DNA from: Tenodera sinensis
Taxonomy: Eukaryota; Arthropoda; Insecta; Mantodea; Mantidae
Assembly: GCA_030765045.1 (NCBI GenBank)
Contig: CM060961.1
Coordinates: forward strand, 96,011,635 to 96,075,634
Length of the DNA stretch: 64,000 bases
Reading direction: 5' to 3'
The notes beneath the pieces are model-generated. The model saw only the letters and a list, made by a program, of their open reading frames with translations. It did no database searches and was not told the DNA's origin. This document shows positions 1 through 11,368 of this stretch, in pieces; position 1 is the stretch's first letter, and every line of letters starts with the position of its first letter. The translations under genes were made by a program, and so were the position numbers.

Positions 1-121
1 TCCATTCTCTTTTCTTTTGTATCATCATTTGCCTTCCAGGACTATTTATTTCCGAGTACTTATCACAATCATTACTAGGATACCCAGTTCTCACTGAAGG
101 CACGTTTGACCGGGTCTGGCG
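1..121 (-). CDS. pol, N-terminal fragment of LTR copy 1 (partial)
   Basis: On the minus strand, the frame that is -1 relative to gag is open from the slippery heptamer (121-127) through the Met-Met start region (ATG at 26-28) to the window edge. The few codons after ATG match the start of the complete pol at 19804. In this copy the -1 frame runs uninterrupted from the end of gag into pol, so a single -1 slip would make Gag-Pol. Protease and everything downstream lie outside the window. Confidence 0.7.
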
Positions 122-2079
122 TTTCCCTGATTTTTATGTATTGCTCCTGTACTATTTCCCGAATTGTTACTTCTGTTTTCCTGCATTAAATCGGGGTTAC
201 TTCCTACCATGTTTTTGACCGTGTTAATGGCCTCAACCATTTCCGCATTTTCGGGGGAATTTTGTCCATTAGAATACCTTTCTCCCTGTCTTGGTGACCT
301 CGGTCTAAACTCATTATCTCCGTTTGTCCAATACCCATCATTTGAATTTCTACTATGTCCAAAATAACGTCCCCGTCTACCTCGATCAAATCTATTTGTA
401 TTCATATAATTCACCCTTATATTTCTTCCCCTTTGATTACCATTTCTATTTTGGTGACGCCCTTCCTGGTTATATCTACCTTGATTTTCCCACCGGAATG
501 ATTCCATCCTTGGTACTGGTCCTTTATATCTTTCCCTAATCTCACTTCTATTCTGATAATACTGTGCCCCTTGCCCGAAAGAATTTACAGTTTCTTTTTC
601 TTCATATTTATTTCCAAATGCGTGTTTTGGCTTATTGACTTCTAAGGCTGATAATAATTCTATCATAGCTGCAATGCTATCGGGTCGGGCTATGATTAGG
701 TAGTGTTGAAGCGTTTCCGGAAAATGTGGAGTAACTATATTTATTAGATCTTTTTCATCTAAAGGAGGATCCAACATCTTCGATTTTCTCGCTATTCTCA
801 TAAAATAGTTTACCATCGATTCCTCCGATCTAGGATTAAACTTTCCATTGCTTAATTCGACTCTAATATTAGCCTGCCTACTAGCTCCCCAATATCTGGT
901 TAAAAAGATGTTCCTAAAGGTCCTGTAATCATTATTGTTACCCATAGAAAGGCCTAGCCAATTAGCAGCATTACCCTTTAGGCATTTTCTTACTATCACC
1001 ATCTTGTACTCCTCTGGTATACGTTTCACCGTGAAGTACTCTTGTAACCCTTCTAAAAAGGCTTTAGGATCATCTGAATCTTCATTTTCAAAAACTGGAG
1101 GTGTCATTTCATTTAAGACATGGTTAGGCCAATGTAAATTTGAATTGTCACCTGTCCCTGCACTATTTCTGAGATCAGAATGGGAATTACTGTTACCTCT
1201 ATTTTGCATCGAAATGTCAGCTGATACACCTGGTATTGCCTCGTTTCTTGCAGCTTCATTACTAAGATTGTTGTGATTACATGCATTTTCATTTAATTTC
1301 AAATTTTCTAAGGCCTCTTTTACCTGAGTAATTTCTGTTACTACTCCTTTTATTTGGTCTGTAACATCCTCCAAATTTCTAGCCTGCCTTTCACTTTCTA
1401 CATCAGATCTTTCCATTCTAACTTTACACCCCTGTAACTCTTCTCTAATTTCTTCCCTTTGTTTGTCTAATCTATATGTTACTTTTTCCCTTTCTTTATC
1501 TAATTTTTCACTCACTTGTTGACCTAATTTCTTTTCAGAATTCTTTACTTCTTGCCTTATTGTCTCTAATTCTCCCTTAACCTGTTCTCTATTTTCTTTT
1601 ACTTCACTACTGACTTTATTAATTTCCTCCCTAACTTCTTCCCTAAAGGTTTCTAAAGCTCTCTTCTGATTTTCCAATTGCATTCCCAATTCCTGTTGTC
1701 CCTTCTCTAATTTCTGTCCTAACTCTGTTCTTAATTCTTTACTAGTTTCAGCTACCTTTTGACTTAATTCTGTACTCATCTTTTTCACTGTTCTTAATTC
1801 TTTACTAGTTTCATCTATTATCTTTTGACTTAACTCTGTACTCATCTTTTTCATTATCTTTTGAAACATATTCTCTATTTCTGACATAATCACTGGCCTT
1901 TCTGAATTAGTACTAAACATTTCTGAACTACCTCTAGGTGTTTCTCTAACGTTCTGATCTTCTACTTCTTGGCATATTCTGCTACCAATTACATTCTGAT
2001 TAAATTCTTCCATCCTAACTACACTTTTCTCAATTTCCGGACTCTCAAAACCTAGAAAATCGCTATCACTGTCTTCCAT
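91..2079 (-). CDS. gag: Gag polyprotein of LTR copy 1
   Basis: This is the structural protein of an LTR retrotransposon, expected to assemble a cytoplasmic particle around the element RNA. An ATG at 2077-2079 (starting MEDSDSD) is preferred over the upstream GTG because copy 2 shares that ATG. The N-terminal half is a very long, highly charged coiled coil with repeated KKMSTELSQK-type blocks. It is followed by a Retrotrans_gag-like capsid region (motifs PKAFLEGLQEYFTVKRIP, LTRYWGASRQ, IVTPHFPETLQ) and an Arg/Asn/Gly-rich basic tail that probably binds RNA. No canonical CCHC knuckle is present before the TGA. The reading frame is intact. Compared with copy 2 it differs by gain and loss of short coiled-coil blocks. 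Assignment to Ty3/gypsy is by domain architecture. Confidence 0.9.
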   Translation of the reverse strand: MEDSDSDFLGFESPEIEKSVVRMEEFNQNVIGSRICQEVEDQNVRETPRGSSEMFSTNSERPVIMSEIENMFQKIMKKMSTELSQKIIDETSKELRTVKKMSTELSQKVAETSKELRTELGQKLEKGQQELGMQLENQKRALETFREEVREEINKVSSEVKENREQVKGELETIRQEVKNSEKKLGQQVSEKLDKEREKVTYRLDKQREEIREELQGCKVRMERSDVESERQARNLEDVTDQIKGVVTEITQVKEALENLKLNENACNHNNLSNEAARNEAIPGVSADISMQNRGNSNSHSDLRNSAGTGDNSNLHWPNHVLNEMTPPVFENEDSDDPKAFLEGLQEYFTVKRIPEEYKMVIVRKCLKGNAANWLGLSMGNNNDYRTFRNIFLTRYWGASRQANIRVELSNGKFNPRSEESMVNYFMRIARKSKMLDPPLDEKDLINIVTPHFPETLQHYLIIARPDSIAAMIELLSALEVNKPKHAFGNKYEEKETVNSFGQGAQYYQNRSEIRERYKGPVPRMESFRWENQGRYNQEGRHQNRNGNQRGRNIRVNYMNTNRFDRGRRGRYFGHSRNSNDGYWTNGDNEFRPRSPRQGERYSNGQNSPENAEMVEAINTVKNMVGSNPDLMQENRSNNSGNSTGAIHKNQGNARPGQTCLQ
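121..127 (-). promoter_or_regulatory. -1 frameshift slippery heptamer GGGAAAC in copy 1
   Basis: Read in the gag frame the heptamer is G GGA AAC, a classic X_XXY_YYZ site. It lies 28 nt upstream of the gag TGA. The same spacer and stem as in copy 2 follow. The -1 frame is open from here to pol. Confidence 0.6.
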
Positions 2080-2175
2080 TTCTAAACTATTTACACATGT
2101 TTTTCTACTCACCAATATTTCACGCACTTAAACTTGTTCACTACACGTTTCACAGATGTTCACACGCTAGGCACC

Positions 2176-2332
2176 TTCTTGTCTGCTGGCTCGATGCTGG
2201 CCTGGTCATCTTGGGGTTGGTCTCTTCTCTCGACGCTACACGTTGGGTCACCTTCTTGTTTGCTGGTTCTATGCTGGCTTGGTCGTCTTGGGGTTGGTCC
2301 ATTCTTTCGACGCCACACGTTGGGATGCCATT
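2176..2332 (-). repeat. Duplicated leader and primer-binding-site block in copy 1
   Basis: On the minus strand the LTR is followed by a tRNA-Lys(CTT)-like primer site (TGGCATCCCAACGTG). The leader is then present as two tandem blocks of about 74 bp. The second block repeats a PBS-like CCCAACGTG string at about 2239-2250. Copy 2 has a single block, so this is a copy-specific tandem duplication. Confidence 0.7.
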
Positions 2333-3079
2333 TGAAGCTAATTTTTGGTCGTGGCTCGCTTCTCGATGTATCGCTGTGTCGCCCGTTGATTTGGTTCTAT
2401 CCCTCTAGCTCTGCAAGAGATCTCTTTATCTCGGGTACGCGCAGATGTTTTCGAATAGACTACCCAAGGAAACCTTTTTATATATTGTTTATTGCATCTT
2501 CGATTTATTTTCAGGAGCTATGCCGATTGTATATGTAGAGGAATCGCACTCACGTCCGCACAGCACAACCTGCCGTACTGGTCTGGGTAGTAACGCTTTC
2601 TCTCTTACCCACGCTAGGAAAACCGTTCTCTTCCAATTTGAATGTCATGACGTCATCCAAGAAAGCCTCGTATCCAAAATGCTATTTCCTTTTCCCGCAA
2701 TTTAGAAATGTCCCTTTCTATTATAACATGTTCTTTTATGAATTTCGTATATATAATTACCTTTTTAGGATTAAACGATGTTTACTTTATATTTTATTAA
2801 ATATATCGCGCGACTTTTAAGGTTGGTCGACCTGACTTTTTACTGATTTCGAACTATAGGGTATGACGTCATGACTCGTTAATTTCAAACCAATAATGTG
2901 TTTATCCTACAAATTTAACGACTATTATTTACTCATATCTTGCTCACCTTACAACACTTCCTGCTCTATTATCTATTTATGTTATTACTTAACACTTATC
3001 GCAAATCTCATATCCGGCAATTAAATTAAAACGTGTCTTTATCAAGCCCATTCGATTGGAAATCTAAATTTCGGTATCA
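2333..3079 (-). repeat. 5' LTR of copy 1
   Basis: The 747-bp LTR begins TGATACC (minus strand, at 3079) and ends GCTTCA (at 2333), the same ends as the 761-bp LTRs of copy 2. It contains two perfect TGACGTCA palindromes (2648-2655 and 2864-2871). Confidence 0.9.
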
Positions 3080-3974
3080 CAATTCTGTTTAAATGTTTTG
3101 CCAGACAATCATATCCTGTAATCAACCTGAAGGTTGCAACTGCTGTTTTTCGAGGATACTCAGGAATCACTGTTTGAATGTTTGGTAGTTCCCATCTTTT
3201 ATTCTTTGATTTTTCATAGTAATATTTTGCAATAATTTTGTTGAATTCAGAGTTGACTAATCTTTTAGCTGCATAAAATGGTAGATTAACTATAGATTTT
3301 TGTACACCGCTGGTACCCTTTTTTGCAACAAAATCAGTTTTCTCATTACCACTCAGTCCACAGTGAGCCGGTATCCATTGGAGGACTAGGTGTTTTTGAA
3401 GTGCTGTTAGATGGGTAAGGATTTTCCAACATTCTATAATTGTTTGGTTTTTTGGTGACAACTTGGAAGTAATTGCTATAATTGCTGCCCTGGAATCTGA
3501 GAGAATAACTGCTTGCTGAAAATGTGAAATTCTGTACAAAAGATTTTGTAGGGCCATTCGAATTGCTTCAATTTCTCCATCAACGTTAGTAGTTCCATAA
3601 CTTAAAGATTTATAATAGGAAAAGAGGTGACATGTGACTCCAGCACCTGCTCCATCTTGGTTTGATATCAATGATCCATCAGTATAAATATGGAGCCACT
3701 CATGTTCTGGGAATCTAGTATGCATTGTTTCTAATGCCAATAATTTTAGAACACTAGTTGGAGTATCACTTTTCTTAACTTCTTCTGTCAGGTGTAAATA
3801 ATATGTGAAGTCTAATGTATGTGTTGGATTGACTTTAGATATGAAGTTTTCCTTTGAATTAGGAAGGTGTACATCCTTCTTGATGTCTTGAATTTTGGAA
3901 AGAAAGCTCTCCTGAGTCTTTAGTGTATGTGTAAAATTTCTCTTGTGCCATGTATTGAATGGGAGTCTGATCAA
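3080..3974 (-). pseudogene. LINE RNase H domain and C-terminus, truncated by LTR insertion
   Basis: The ORF carries a complete-looking RNase H fold. The acidic residues sit in YTDGS, GEIEAI, LSDSRAA and GNEKTDF, with the WIPAHCGLSGNE motif present. After the domain comes the family tail RKTAVATFRL..HDCLA-type sequence, which normally continues to a zinc-binding segment. Here the frame passes straight into LTR sequence (VIPKFRFPIEWA), which shows that the LTR element inserted into this coding segment. In an active LINE the domain degrades the RNA strand during target-primed reverse transcription. Confidence 0.85.
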
Positions 3975-4600
3975 CTTTTCATGTTGAATAAGAGCCGCTA
4001 TTTCATATTCAATGGGGTATTATTGGTTGGTTAGTATTTCCATAGCTGCTATTGGTGTGGCTTTGATAGCACCTGTAATTAATCTCAGACTTTGGTTTTG
4101 AAGTATTTGAATTTTTTTTTTTGTGTTTGCTGTTACAAGAACTTCGCTGCAGTAAGTAAATAATGGTTTTATATATACATTGTATGTTGTGTTAAGCGTT
4201 GCTCTGGAACATCCCCACTTCATTCCTGTTAGACGTTTTAACAGTGAAAGGCGCCTCTCTGCTCTTTGTATTACATTTTCTATTTGTTTGGCCCATGTAA
4301 GTTTGGTATCAAATGTAACTCCTAAATACTTTGCTTCCTTTGTTTCTGGTAATTGTTGACCCTCAAAATGTAGTTTTATTTTTAGTGGTTTTTTCTTAGT
4401 GAAAAGATTTGGTAGTTTAATTTTGTTGTATTAACAGTCATTAAATTTTCTTTGGTCCACCTCTGTAAGTTGGTTTAGGATTGTTGCATGGTTTTTTCTA
4501 TTTCTGTACTTTTGCTTTTTGGTTTTGAAGTCCACATTACTAAATCATCAGCAAATAGTGCACACTTCAGCCTGATTCGTGTATTTGTTGTGGTATATAA
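3080..4600 (-). mobile_element. LINE relic A (RT and RNase H domains)
   Basis: This is a decayed non-LTR retrotransposon of a clade with a C-terminal RNase H (I/Jockey/LOA-like). On the minus strand, from right to left, an LFADDLVMW-type RT motif is readable at about 4540-4570. The thumb region WGCSRATLNTTY follows at 4020-4223, then a long RNase H ORF at 3080-3974. The 3' end is cut by the insertion of LTR copy 1 at 3079. Frames are broken between the RT and RNase H. The same family recurs at 30655-31680. Confidence 0.85.
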
Positions 4601-4670
4601 TTATAGGAAACAGCAGTAGAGTATTGAAATGTGTTTGGGCAATGATACTGGTTGGTAAGGAATAGAGAAA

Positions 4671-4694
4671 TATATATATATATATATATATTTG
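4671..4694. repeat. (AT)n microsatellite
   Basis: A run of alternating AT lies just beyond the 3' end of LINE relic B. Confidence 0.9.
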
Positions 4695-4699
4695 AACTT

Positions 4700-6475
4700 A
4701 AGTCATTTTATCTCTGTGAATTTTATAGAATTAATGAAGTTAACGAAAAGTTGTATGAAACTGTTTCCAAGTTCTTTGTTTATGTGCCAAACAGCACCTT
4801 TACTTTGTATTTTCCTAATCATGGTGTTTCTCTGGTTGTTTAGTATTTTGCATTGAAATATAATGTGATTTACTGTTTGGTCCTCTTCTTCACATTTGCA
4901 CATTGGGTTATCTAAGGATCCAAACCTGTGCTGATATGATCTTAGCCTTCCATGTCCTGTTATCATTGCTGTGAACTCCGGAGATATTGGTAACCATTGC
5001 TTCAATCTTCTTCTCACACATGGGAAATATTCTTTGGTTACTGCTCCTTTCCTTGATGCTGCCCATTGTTGTTGCCATTCTTCGAGTCCAGTTTCTTTCT
5101 CTCTAGTTACTTTAGCTTCTTTTGATACTTTGTCATATATTATTTCGGTGTCTTCCGTGGCAGTTTCTTTTGTAAGTGTGTCCACAAGTTCATTTCCATT
5201 TGTTCCCGAATGTCCTTTCACCCAGCCGAAATGTAGTGTCCACTTTGATTTTGACAGTTCAAGGATTTTGGTTTTGATTGCTTCTATTAGCTGGTTATGT
5301 TTTATGCTTTTCCTGAGCAGATCTAGAGTTATCTTACTGTCTGTGAATAATGCAGCTCATTTTTCATCGCATTCTCCATATCCAAGCTCATCTAGTCTTT
5401 TTTGGTGTTTTTAATATTGCCAGTTGTTTAGCCTGGTTATTCGTGCATTGAGGATGCAACTTGAACTTTAATTTATATGCCAGAGTGCCATGGATGAAGA
5501 TGATCCCTGCTGCCCCAACTTTATCACCAGTTTTGCTACCATCAGTGTACATTTCAACTGCATATTCATTGTTGTTATCTACCTCATCTATTAGGGGTAT
5601 TTCCGCAGGGTGTCTCCAATACCTGACTTCCAGCAGTGCATCATATTCTTGATTGTTGACTTTTGTTGCCAGGTTGGTTCTTACATATTGTTCTATGGTT
5701 ATTTGTAAGGGTGGAACGCCCGCTGCTACGCATGATGCCTCGTATGAGATAGTACAGTAGGCTTTAGCAATTTTTTTATCTTAATCAATATTTATATCCT
5801 TTTATATTTTGTTAGATTTTTGTTTTTTCTTATAGCGTCTATCCACACTGGTGAGCCATATGTCATTATTGGGACTATAGCTCCTTCGTATATTGTTTAT
5901 AGTGCTTTGTGCCCTAATCCCCATTGTAGTTTTTAGCTGTCCATGATAACATGTTGATGAGTGTGATTGATTTCCCTGCAGTGTGATCTATGTGTGCATT
6001 GAAGTTAAACTTACTGTCAAACCATATGCCCAGGTATTTCATTTCTTCAGTTTGGTTAAGCTTTTTGTTGTTTAAGTAGATATTGACATCCCAGTTGTAC
6101 GTTCGCTTCCTTGATATGACTAGAGTCTTCGACATCTTTTCGTTGAACTCTATTTTGTTGTCAGTGGCCCAATTCTGAATTTTGATTAAATCCTGATTTG
6201 CTGTGTTTTCTGCTTCTACTTTGCTAAAGTCTCTTGTTAATATGACAAGGTCATCTGCAAATGCCATGACTTTAGTTTTCCTATTGAAATCAATGTTTAA
6301 TAGGGAATTATACATTATGTTCCAAAAGCCTGGGCCACAGCAGGATCCTTGTGGACAGCTCTTCTGAACTTCTTTCTCCATTGTGTAATTATTTATAGTG
6401 ATTTTGGCTTTCCTATGGTTGAAGAAATCTGATGCTAAGTTGTAGATGTTTCTCGGACATTCCCATTCTTTTAAG
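4700..6475 (-). pseudogene. LINE relic B (RT, RNase H, C-terminal zinc motif)
   Basis: This decayed LINE belongs to the same family as the nearly complete LINE at 38711-43959. On the minus strand the segment 5914-6381 carries the RT core CPQGSCCGPGFWN and FADDLVIL. A very decayed RNase H zone follows (5230-5900). The segment 4703-5221 then carries GHSGTNGNELVD, the TGHGRLRSYQHRF motif and a C.C-H-C tail motif ending NHIIFQC. It is 5' truncated at about 6475, next to GT-rich DNA. Several stops and frameshifts rule out function. Confidence 0.85.
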
Positions 6476-6484
6476 TTCGTGATG

Positions 6485-6612
6485 TATGATGTGGGTGTGG
6501 GTGGTGTGGGTGTGGTGTGGGTGTGTGGGTATGGTGTAGGGTGTGTGGTGTGGGTGTGTGGTATGGGTGTGTGGTATGGGTGTGTGGTATGTATGCGTGT
6601 GTGTGTGGTATG
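6485..6612. repeat. GGTGT/GTGTGG simple repeat
   Basis: About 128 bp of strongly strand-asymmetric G/T sequence made of variants of GTGTGGTATGG and GTGGGTGT. It abuts the 5'-truncated end of LINE relic B. Confidence 0.9.
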
Positions 6613-6737
6613 TCAAAACCCACTGTATACTCATATTCTCCTTGCACCTACAAGGAAATAATCAATAAGATAATTTCTGCAAATGTTCATCTCAACTAAC
6701 ACGAAGATATAGGAATAAGAGTTTGTAAGAATGTGAG

Positions 6738-6992
6738 CATGAGCATCGGCAGACTTTTTTCCAGGGGGGGCCACATGTTGGAAATTTGCAATCAGATAAT
6801 ATTAATTCATTATTTTATTGTCAAAATTTATAATATTTGTTGCAGATAACCATATTAATTTGTGCTAAATAAAAATTGATATTTATATTAAAATTAAAAT
6901 AGTAGTTTAATAGTCAGTAATTGATTGCACATTACGTTGACTAACTTCCAGGTGGGGGGGGGGGCCATGGCCCCCCATTCACGACGCCCATG
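6738..6992 (+). mobile_element. 255-bp MITE-like element with CATG termini, copy 1
   Basis: The ends are CATGAGCATCGG and its imperfect inverse at the right end (..CGACGCCCATG). It is flanked by an 8-bp direct repeat AATGTGAG (6730-6737 and 6993-7000). The interior has G-runs near both ends and a conserved AT-rich centre. Two further copies occur at 27991-28246 and 54702-54940. It has no coding capacity. An 8-bp duplication with CATG ends would fit a P- or hAT-type non-autonomous element, but the superfamily is inferred. Confidence 0.75.
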
Positions 6993-9344
6993 AATGTGAG
7001 AGCAGCATATTGGACATTTTCAATGTAATATTATTATTTTCAAATGAAGTAAAAACAATACCTTCATATTATGCTGGTCTCCTCGTTCATATGTTGAGAG
7101 TGATGGAAAAGTAATCAACAGGCACTGGAGTGATGAACAACCAGTATTTGCTTGCCACACTGCCTTTCTGGGCTTAAATATATGTGATCAAACTACTTAA
7201 CTAAAGTTCTATTCATGGTTCAGGCCATATTATGAATTTGTGCTGATTTAATGCTTTAGGTCCTTAAGGGCACATAAATATCCTATGCATTCATGGATCC
7301 TATATGACTCTTATTGTTAAACTAGCCAAAATTACAATAAAACAAAATAGTAGTATCATGAAGATTATATGAAATGACATATATATCAAATTAAACACAC
7401 AAATTAATATAATCAATGAGCTGAAAATATTTTTGTATTATATTTATGTTCTAAGAAGAAGTCATAGAATTACATAAAATAGAAAATTTATAACTGGTTG
7501 ATTCATAACGTTTAAAAGAATTATAGTACTTACTAAATTTTATAACTTCATTGTTCCTCCCCTTCCTAAATACATACATATTTTCTAAATGATTGTGTCC
7601 CTATTTTTACCCCACATATACTTAAAATATGTGTTGTTTTTTATGCCAGCAAGCTAAATGCAAGAATTTGCTTCAGTGCGGGTTAAGCTTTTAAACTTTT
7701 TTCTAATAGGTTTAGTTTAGAATTAGATTTGCTAGTATTCCATTAGCACTTAGCAATCCATTAGCATTGTTGCCATTGAACATTGAAAATATTGTGTTAA
7801 ATGATTACTATTTAACTCTATACTATGTAGGTGGTTTTATTCAATTTTTTTTTCAATGCTTAACTAGGTAGTTATGCCAATAACAAGCTGCACCACAGTA
7901 TGCACTTATATTTGCACTTTGTCTTTATCATGGCCAAAAAAGTTATAACTGGTAATAATTAATGGCTAACAATGAAGCACTTAAAAGACTTAAGTGCTTA
8001 GTACTTGAACATTTAATATGAAAAATTTTAAAATTATATTAAGATGTGTAGACTGTTATTCAGATAACTACACTAGTTAAGCATGTGAGAAAAAAGTAAC
8101 ATTAGTGAAGCCTAAGTACATATATTAGTGAAGTTAGTTTTCACTTCCAGTCCCTAACTCAAAATCTTTTATTGGTTTGCTTAAAATGCCTACAAGGTAA
8201 CATCCATACCTTTTAGCCAACAATTATTGTATTTTTGTAGCATATTCAATTCTAAAAGTAAACTAAGGGGTTCAAACTAAGAAGTTGTTGAAGGACTTTG
8301 AACCTCACCAGAGTGCATGCCTAAATTTCAGGTATCGAAAGGAACTACAGAATAAAAAACAAGTATATGTACTTGTAAAGGAATACATTACAAAAGCATC
8401 TTATTTCCCAATTAGGTTATGTTTTCCTGCACAGGGTGGACAGGGTACAGATATGCACCTTTAAACTGCTAGGAAACTTATTGAAAGCAACAAAGAATAT
8501 TTATTGATCATTGGTCTATCTCCAAGTATTTATCTAAGAATAAGTGATTTGCAACAAATCTAATAAATGAAACTTGTGTAATTCAAATATGAAGGGCCTA
8601 AGAAAATATTACAATTATCCAAGAACACAAATTAAAAAAGATGGTGTAGGCACCCTATGTAAAATATATGCTGAAATCAGTACATTGTTTTCTAAGAGAT
8701 TCAAAAGGATTTTGATATATCAGTATGTGAGTCATCTGTGAACAACTCCAATCATTTTTATAATTATTCTGTCTCTCTTTTTAAAATCTGATTCCATTAA
8801 CTACATAATCATTCTTCTGCTTTGAGGATTTTTTAAGGGATTTTGGATATCTATTTCAGTGTAAGGCATTCCTTATGTTAACCACTTAATAATAACTGTC
8901 CATCAAGGTCTTTTACTTGTAGATTTAGCCTGATCAAGTTTCTATTAAATTTCTAATGTTGCAACTTGGTTTCTAGTAAATAAAAATTGTTTTTAACTTA
9001 GTCATATTGATTGATCAACACTTCTATAGTTGATTTCTTTACCCAACCCCTGGGCATTTATCATCACCTCACTACAGCTTCTTTATGCAACACTGTTATC
9101 AGTTTGATGGGCCTATGATCAACCTTTTTGAGAAAGATCAGGAATGTAAGATACTAGAGAAGAGCTAGAGTTGCATAGCAGAAGAGTAAGAGAGGCAAGA
9201 GTGTCACCAGAAAGTGTGCAATTTATATCAGAAACTTACTTCTAAATACTGATCTGATAAAACTTTACTGCATCCTGTAACTTCCCTTGCTACTGATAAC
9301 TAATGCATCTAGATTTGAATTTTTTCATTGTTTGCATTTTTTAG
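6993..9344. other. AT-rich non-coding DNA, probably stac intron
   Basis: Only short shadow ORFs are present. I see no recognisable exon, repeat family or RNA gene. Confidence 0.5.
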
Positions 9345-9377
9345 CAAGAGCATCATCAAGATTTATCTCTAAAGTTG
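9345..9377 (+). CDS. stac: Candidate 33-nt microexon of stac
   Basis: A strong pyrimidine-rich acceptor (TTTGCATTTTTTAG) precedes 33 nt, followed by a usable donor (TTG/GTGAAC). The phase is 1 at both ends, which matches the phase-1 start of the exon at 10581. The join would give Ala at the junction and a Ser/Arg-rich linker (ASSRFISKV) before PSSPVHNRR. The linker between the C1 and SH3 domains of STAC proteins is poorly conserved, so homology cannot be argued. Acceptor strength and phase are the only evidence. It could be an alternatively used exon or chance. Confidence 0.3.
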
Positions 9378-10580
9378 GTGAACGTCAGCATCATTTCACA
9401 CTGATGAGCTTTAATTATTATTGCTTGGTCATTAAAATCTAAATGTGTCTGGTTGTGTATTAAATAATAATTATAATTTATGAACAATAACTCTCTTTAA
9501 GATTATGATTTCAGTACATATATTAAATCAAATTAAAGTTATATGAAGCAAACCTGTTATGTTATAATTACATAAAAATAATACTTAAAAGTAGTAGAGT
9601 TAATGCATTCACTACATGAATCACTCTACAATTCTAAATATATGTAGCCTAATTAAATTAATATTGCATGAAATAAACAATATTTTGTTATGACTATGTA
9701 AAAGCCTTACTTAGGTAACTGTAGAATAACTAGTTTTTCAGTATATTTTTCAACTCTTTTTAAAAGTGATGAGTTTGAAATACTGCAAAGCAAACTTCTT
9801 GATAGCTCCTTATATGGATTTGTGTGTTGGACCTTTCATGATAGAAACAAATCTTCATATGTATTTAATAGATATTATTTCACCTTGCATTATGCAGCAG
9901 CATAGAATGGGCATTCTAAAATAATACGAGAGCATGCATAAAGCTTATTGTAATCTTGTGTTAGTTTTTGTAGATAGAAATGTTCTGAACTTACATCCTT
10001 TGCATGATTGTTCTAGTTGTGAGCTGTGCATCGTGATCTTACCATGTAAGTAAATATCACATAGAATTACCAAGATGTGGTGAAGATCATACTCATGTAG
10101 TTTGTATATAGTAGCACTTCCAGCACATAGAGCATTATACATACTCCAGATGGTTTTAAAAATTATTAAGACTGATTCTCCATGTTTTCTTCCCACATGA
10201 GAAACAATTGCCAGCTATAATTATTAAATAACAGATTTATTAAGTAGTAAACTTCAGAAAGATACAATGATGCATGCATATATTTCTAATTGGAATATAG
10301 GCATATAAAGCACTCTTTGAATTATATACTTTCAAAATAGTGACTTCAAATTAACAGTACATTTTAGCTAAACACTGCAGTATTTTGAAGGCATGGAATA
10401 TAGATTTAGGTACATCAATATATTAATATAAATAATTGAGTCAAATTTGCAAAAAAAAATAGAAAAGAAAAAGGTTATAATGAACAAAATGCAAAATGTA
10501 GGTAATAACTATTTACTCATAATGAATGAGTCCTTCCTAATCTCGCAAACAGAATAAGCTAAGTTTGATTATAATTCCAG

Positions 10581-10708
10581 CACCTTCCAGCCCTGTACAT
10601 AACAGAAGACTTCTGTCTGCTCGCAACATGAGAATGAGCTCTGTGGAACTTCCAGATGACAATGAGAAATCACTCTCGTCAGCAAGTACTTCACCTTGTC
10701 CATCTCCA
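10581..10708 (+). CDS. stac: stac exon: Ser-rich linker upstream of the first SH3 domain
   Basis: The acceptor ATAATTCCAG precedes position 10581 and the donor GTATGT follows 10708. The 128-nt exon enters in phase 1 and leaves in phase 0. It encodes a Ser/Pro/Arg-rich linker (PSSPVHNRRLLSARNMRMSS through SPCPSP). It joins in frame to the next exon, which starts KPHRLLPTN. In STAC proteins a flexible linker of this kind separates the N-terminal C1 zinc domain from the tandem SH3 domains. The C1 exons are not in this window. Assignment rests on phase compatibility and position next to the clear SH3 exons. Confidence 0.75.
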
Positions 10709-11368
10709 GTATGTATTGTTATAGATGCTACATTCTCTGCTTTCTGGAAAGTCTAAATAATTTAAACAATTTATGTTAATTTTAGATTACTAATCACACA
10801 TCTGAGAAGTTATGTAAGTTATTAAATTGGGTGCATAATTCTTAAACTTCTGGTATTCCATCGTATACCAGTTTCAACAAGTTTAATGAAAACTGTATGC
10901 TGTATATGGGTAGTTCTGACATTACAGCTCTTATTTAATTTTAGGGAGGCATCAGGAAAAGTAACTGGGCAGAGTTGTTAATTTGCACCAATTAAAACAT
11001 TTTTTCTAATTGTAACTGACAACTTTTGAATTATTTCAATAATGGCATCTTAATTCCAAATACGTTAGCATGACTTAACTGAAAAGAAAAGTTCATTTCA
11101 AGTTAGCATAAAGTTATTATGTTCAGTTCCCCAAATGTCTGCAATGGATACAAATTAGGCAACTAGTTTCGTAAACTGTACCACTGGGTTCCTAAATTGT
11201 ACCACATCATTTTTGGCACAAACAATTTATTTTCCTTTGCAATTAGTACAGATGTACCTTTTTTCCAGATTTCCTTACTCCTGCACATTTGGAATGGACC
11301 CATGTTTTACATGTTAAGCATCTAATCATTTCATCTGCAGTTCAAAGAATTTGTGGACTCTTACACTG

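Larger units (their letters stand above)
1..3079 (-). mobile_element. Ty3-type LTR retrotransposon, copy 1 (5' part; runs off the left edge)
   Basis: The antisense element enters from the left edge and ends with its 5' LTR at 2333-3079. Read on the minus strand, the order is LTR, primer-binding site, leader, gag, start of pol. The LTR and gag are close relatives of the complete copy at 16753-24742. The element interrupts a LINE reading frame at 3079/3080: the LINE ORF runs into LTR sequence there. The expected 4-bp target duplication would be CAAT (3080-3083), but the partner lies outside the window. There is no internal stop in gag, so this is probably a recent insertion. Confidence 0.93.

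Noticed and set aside
4971..5414. 147-codon + strand ORF
   Set aside because: Shadow of the decayed LINE RNase H region on the minus strand.
7656..7700. Zinc-finger (C1 domain) exon of stac
   Set aside because: An acceptor-like TTTTTTATGCCAG is followed by a C-K-N-L-L-Q-C reading, but spacing does not fit a C1 domain and the frame closes at once.
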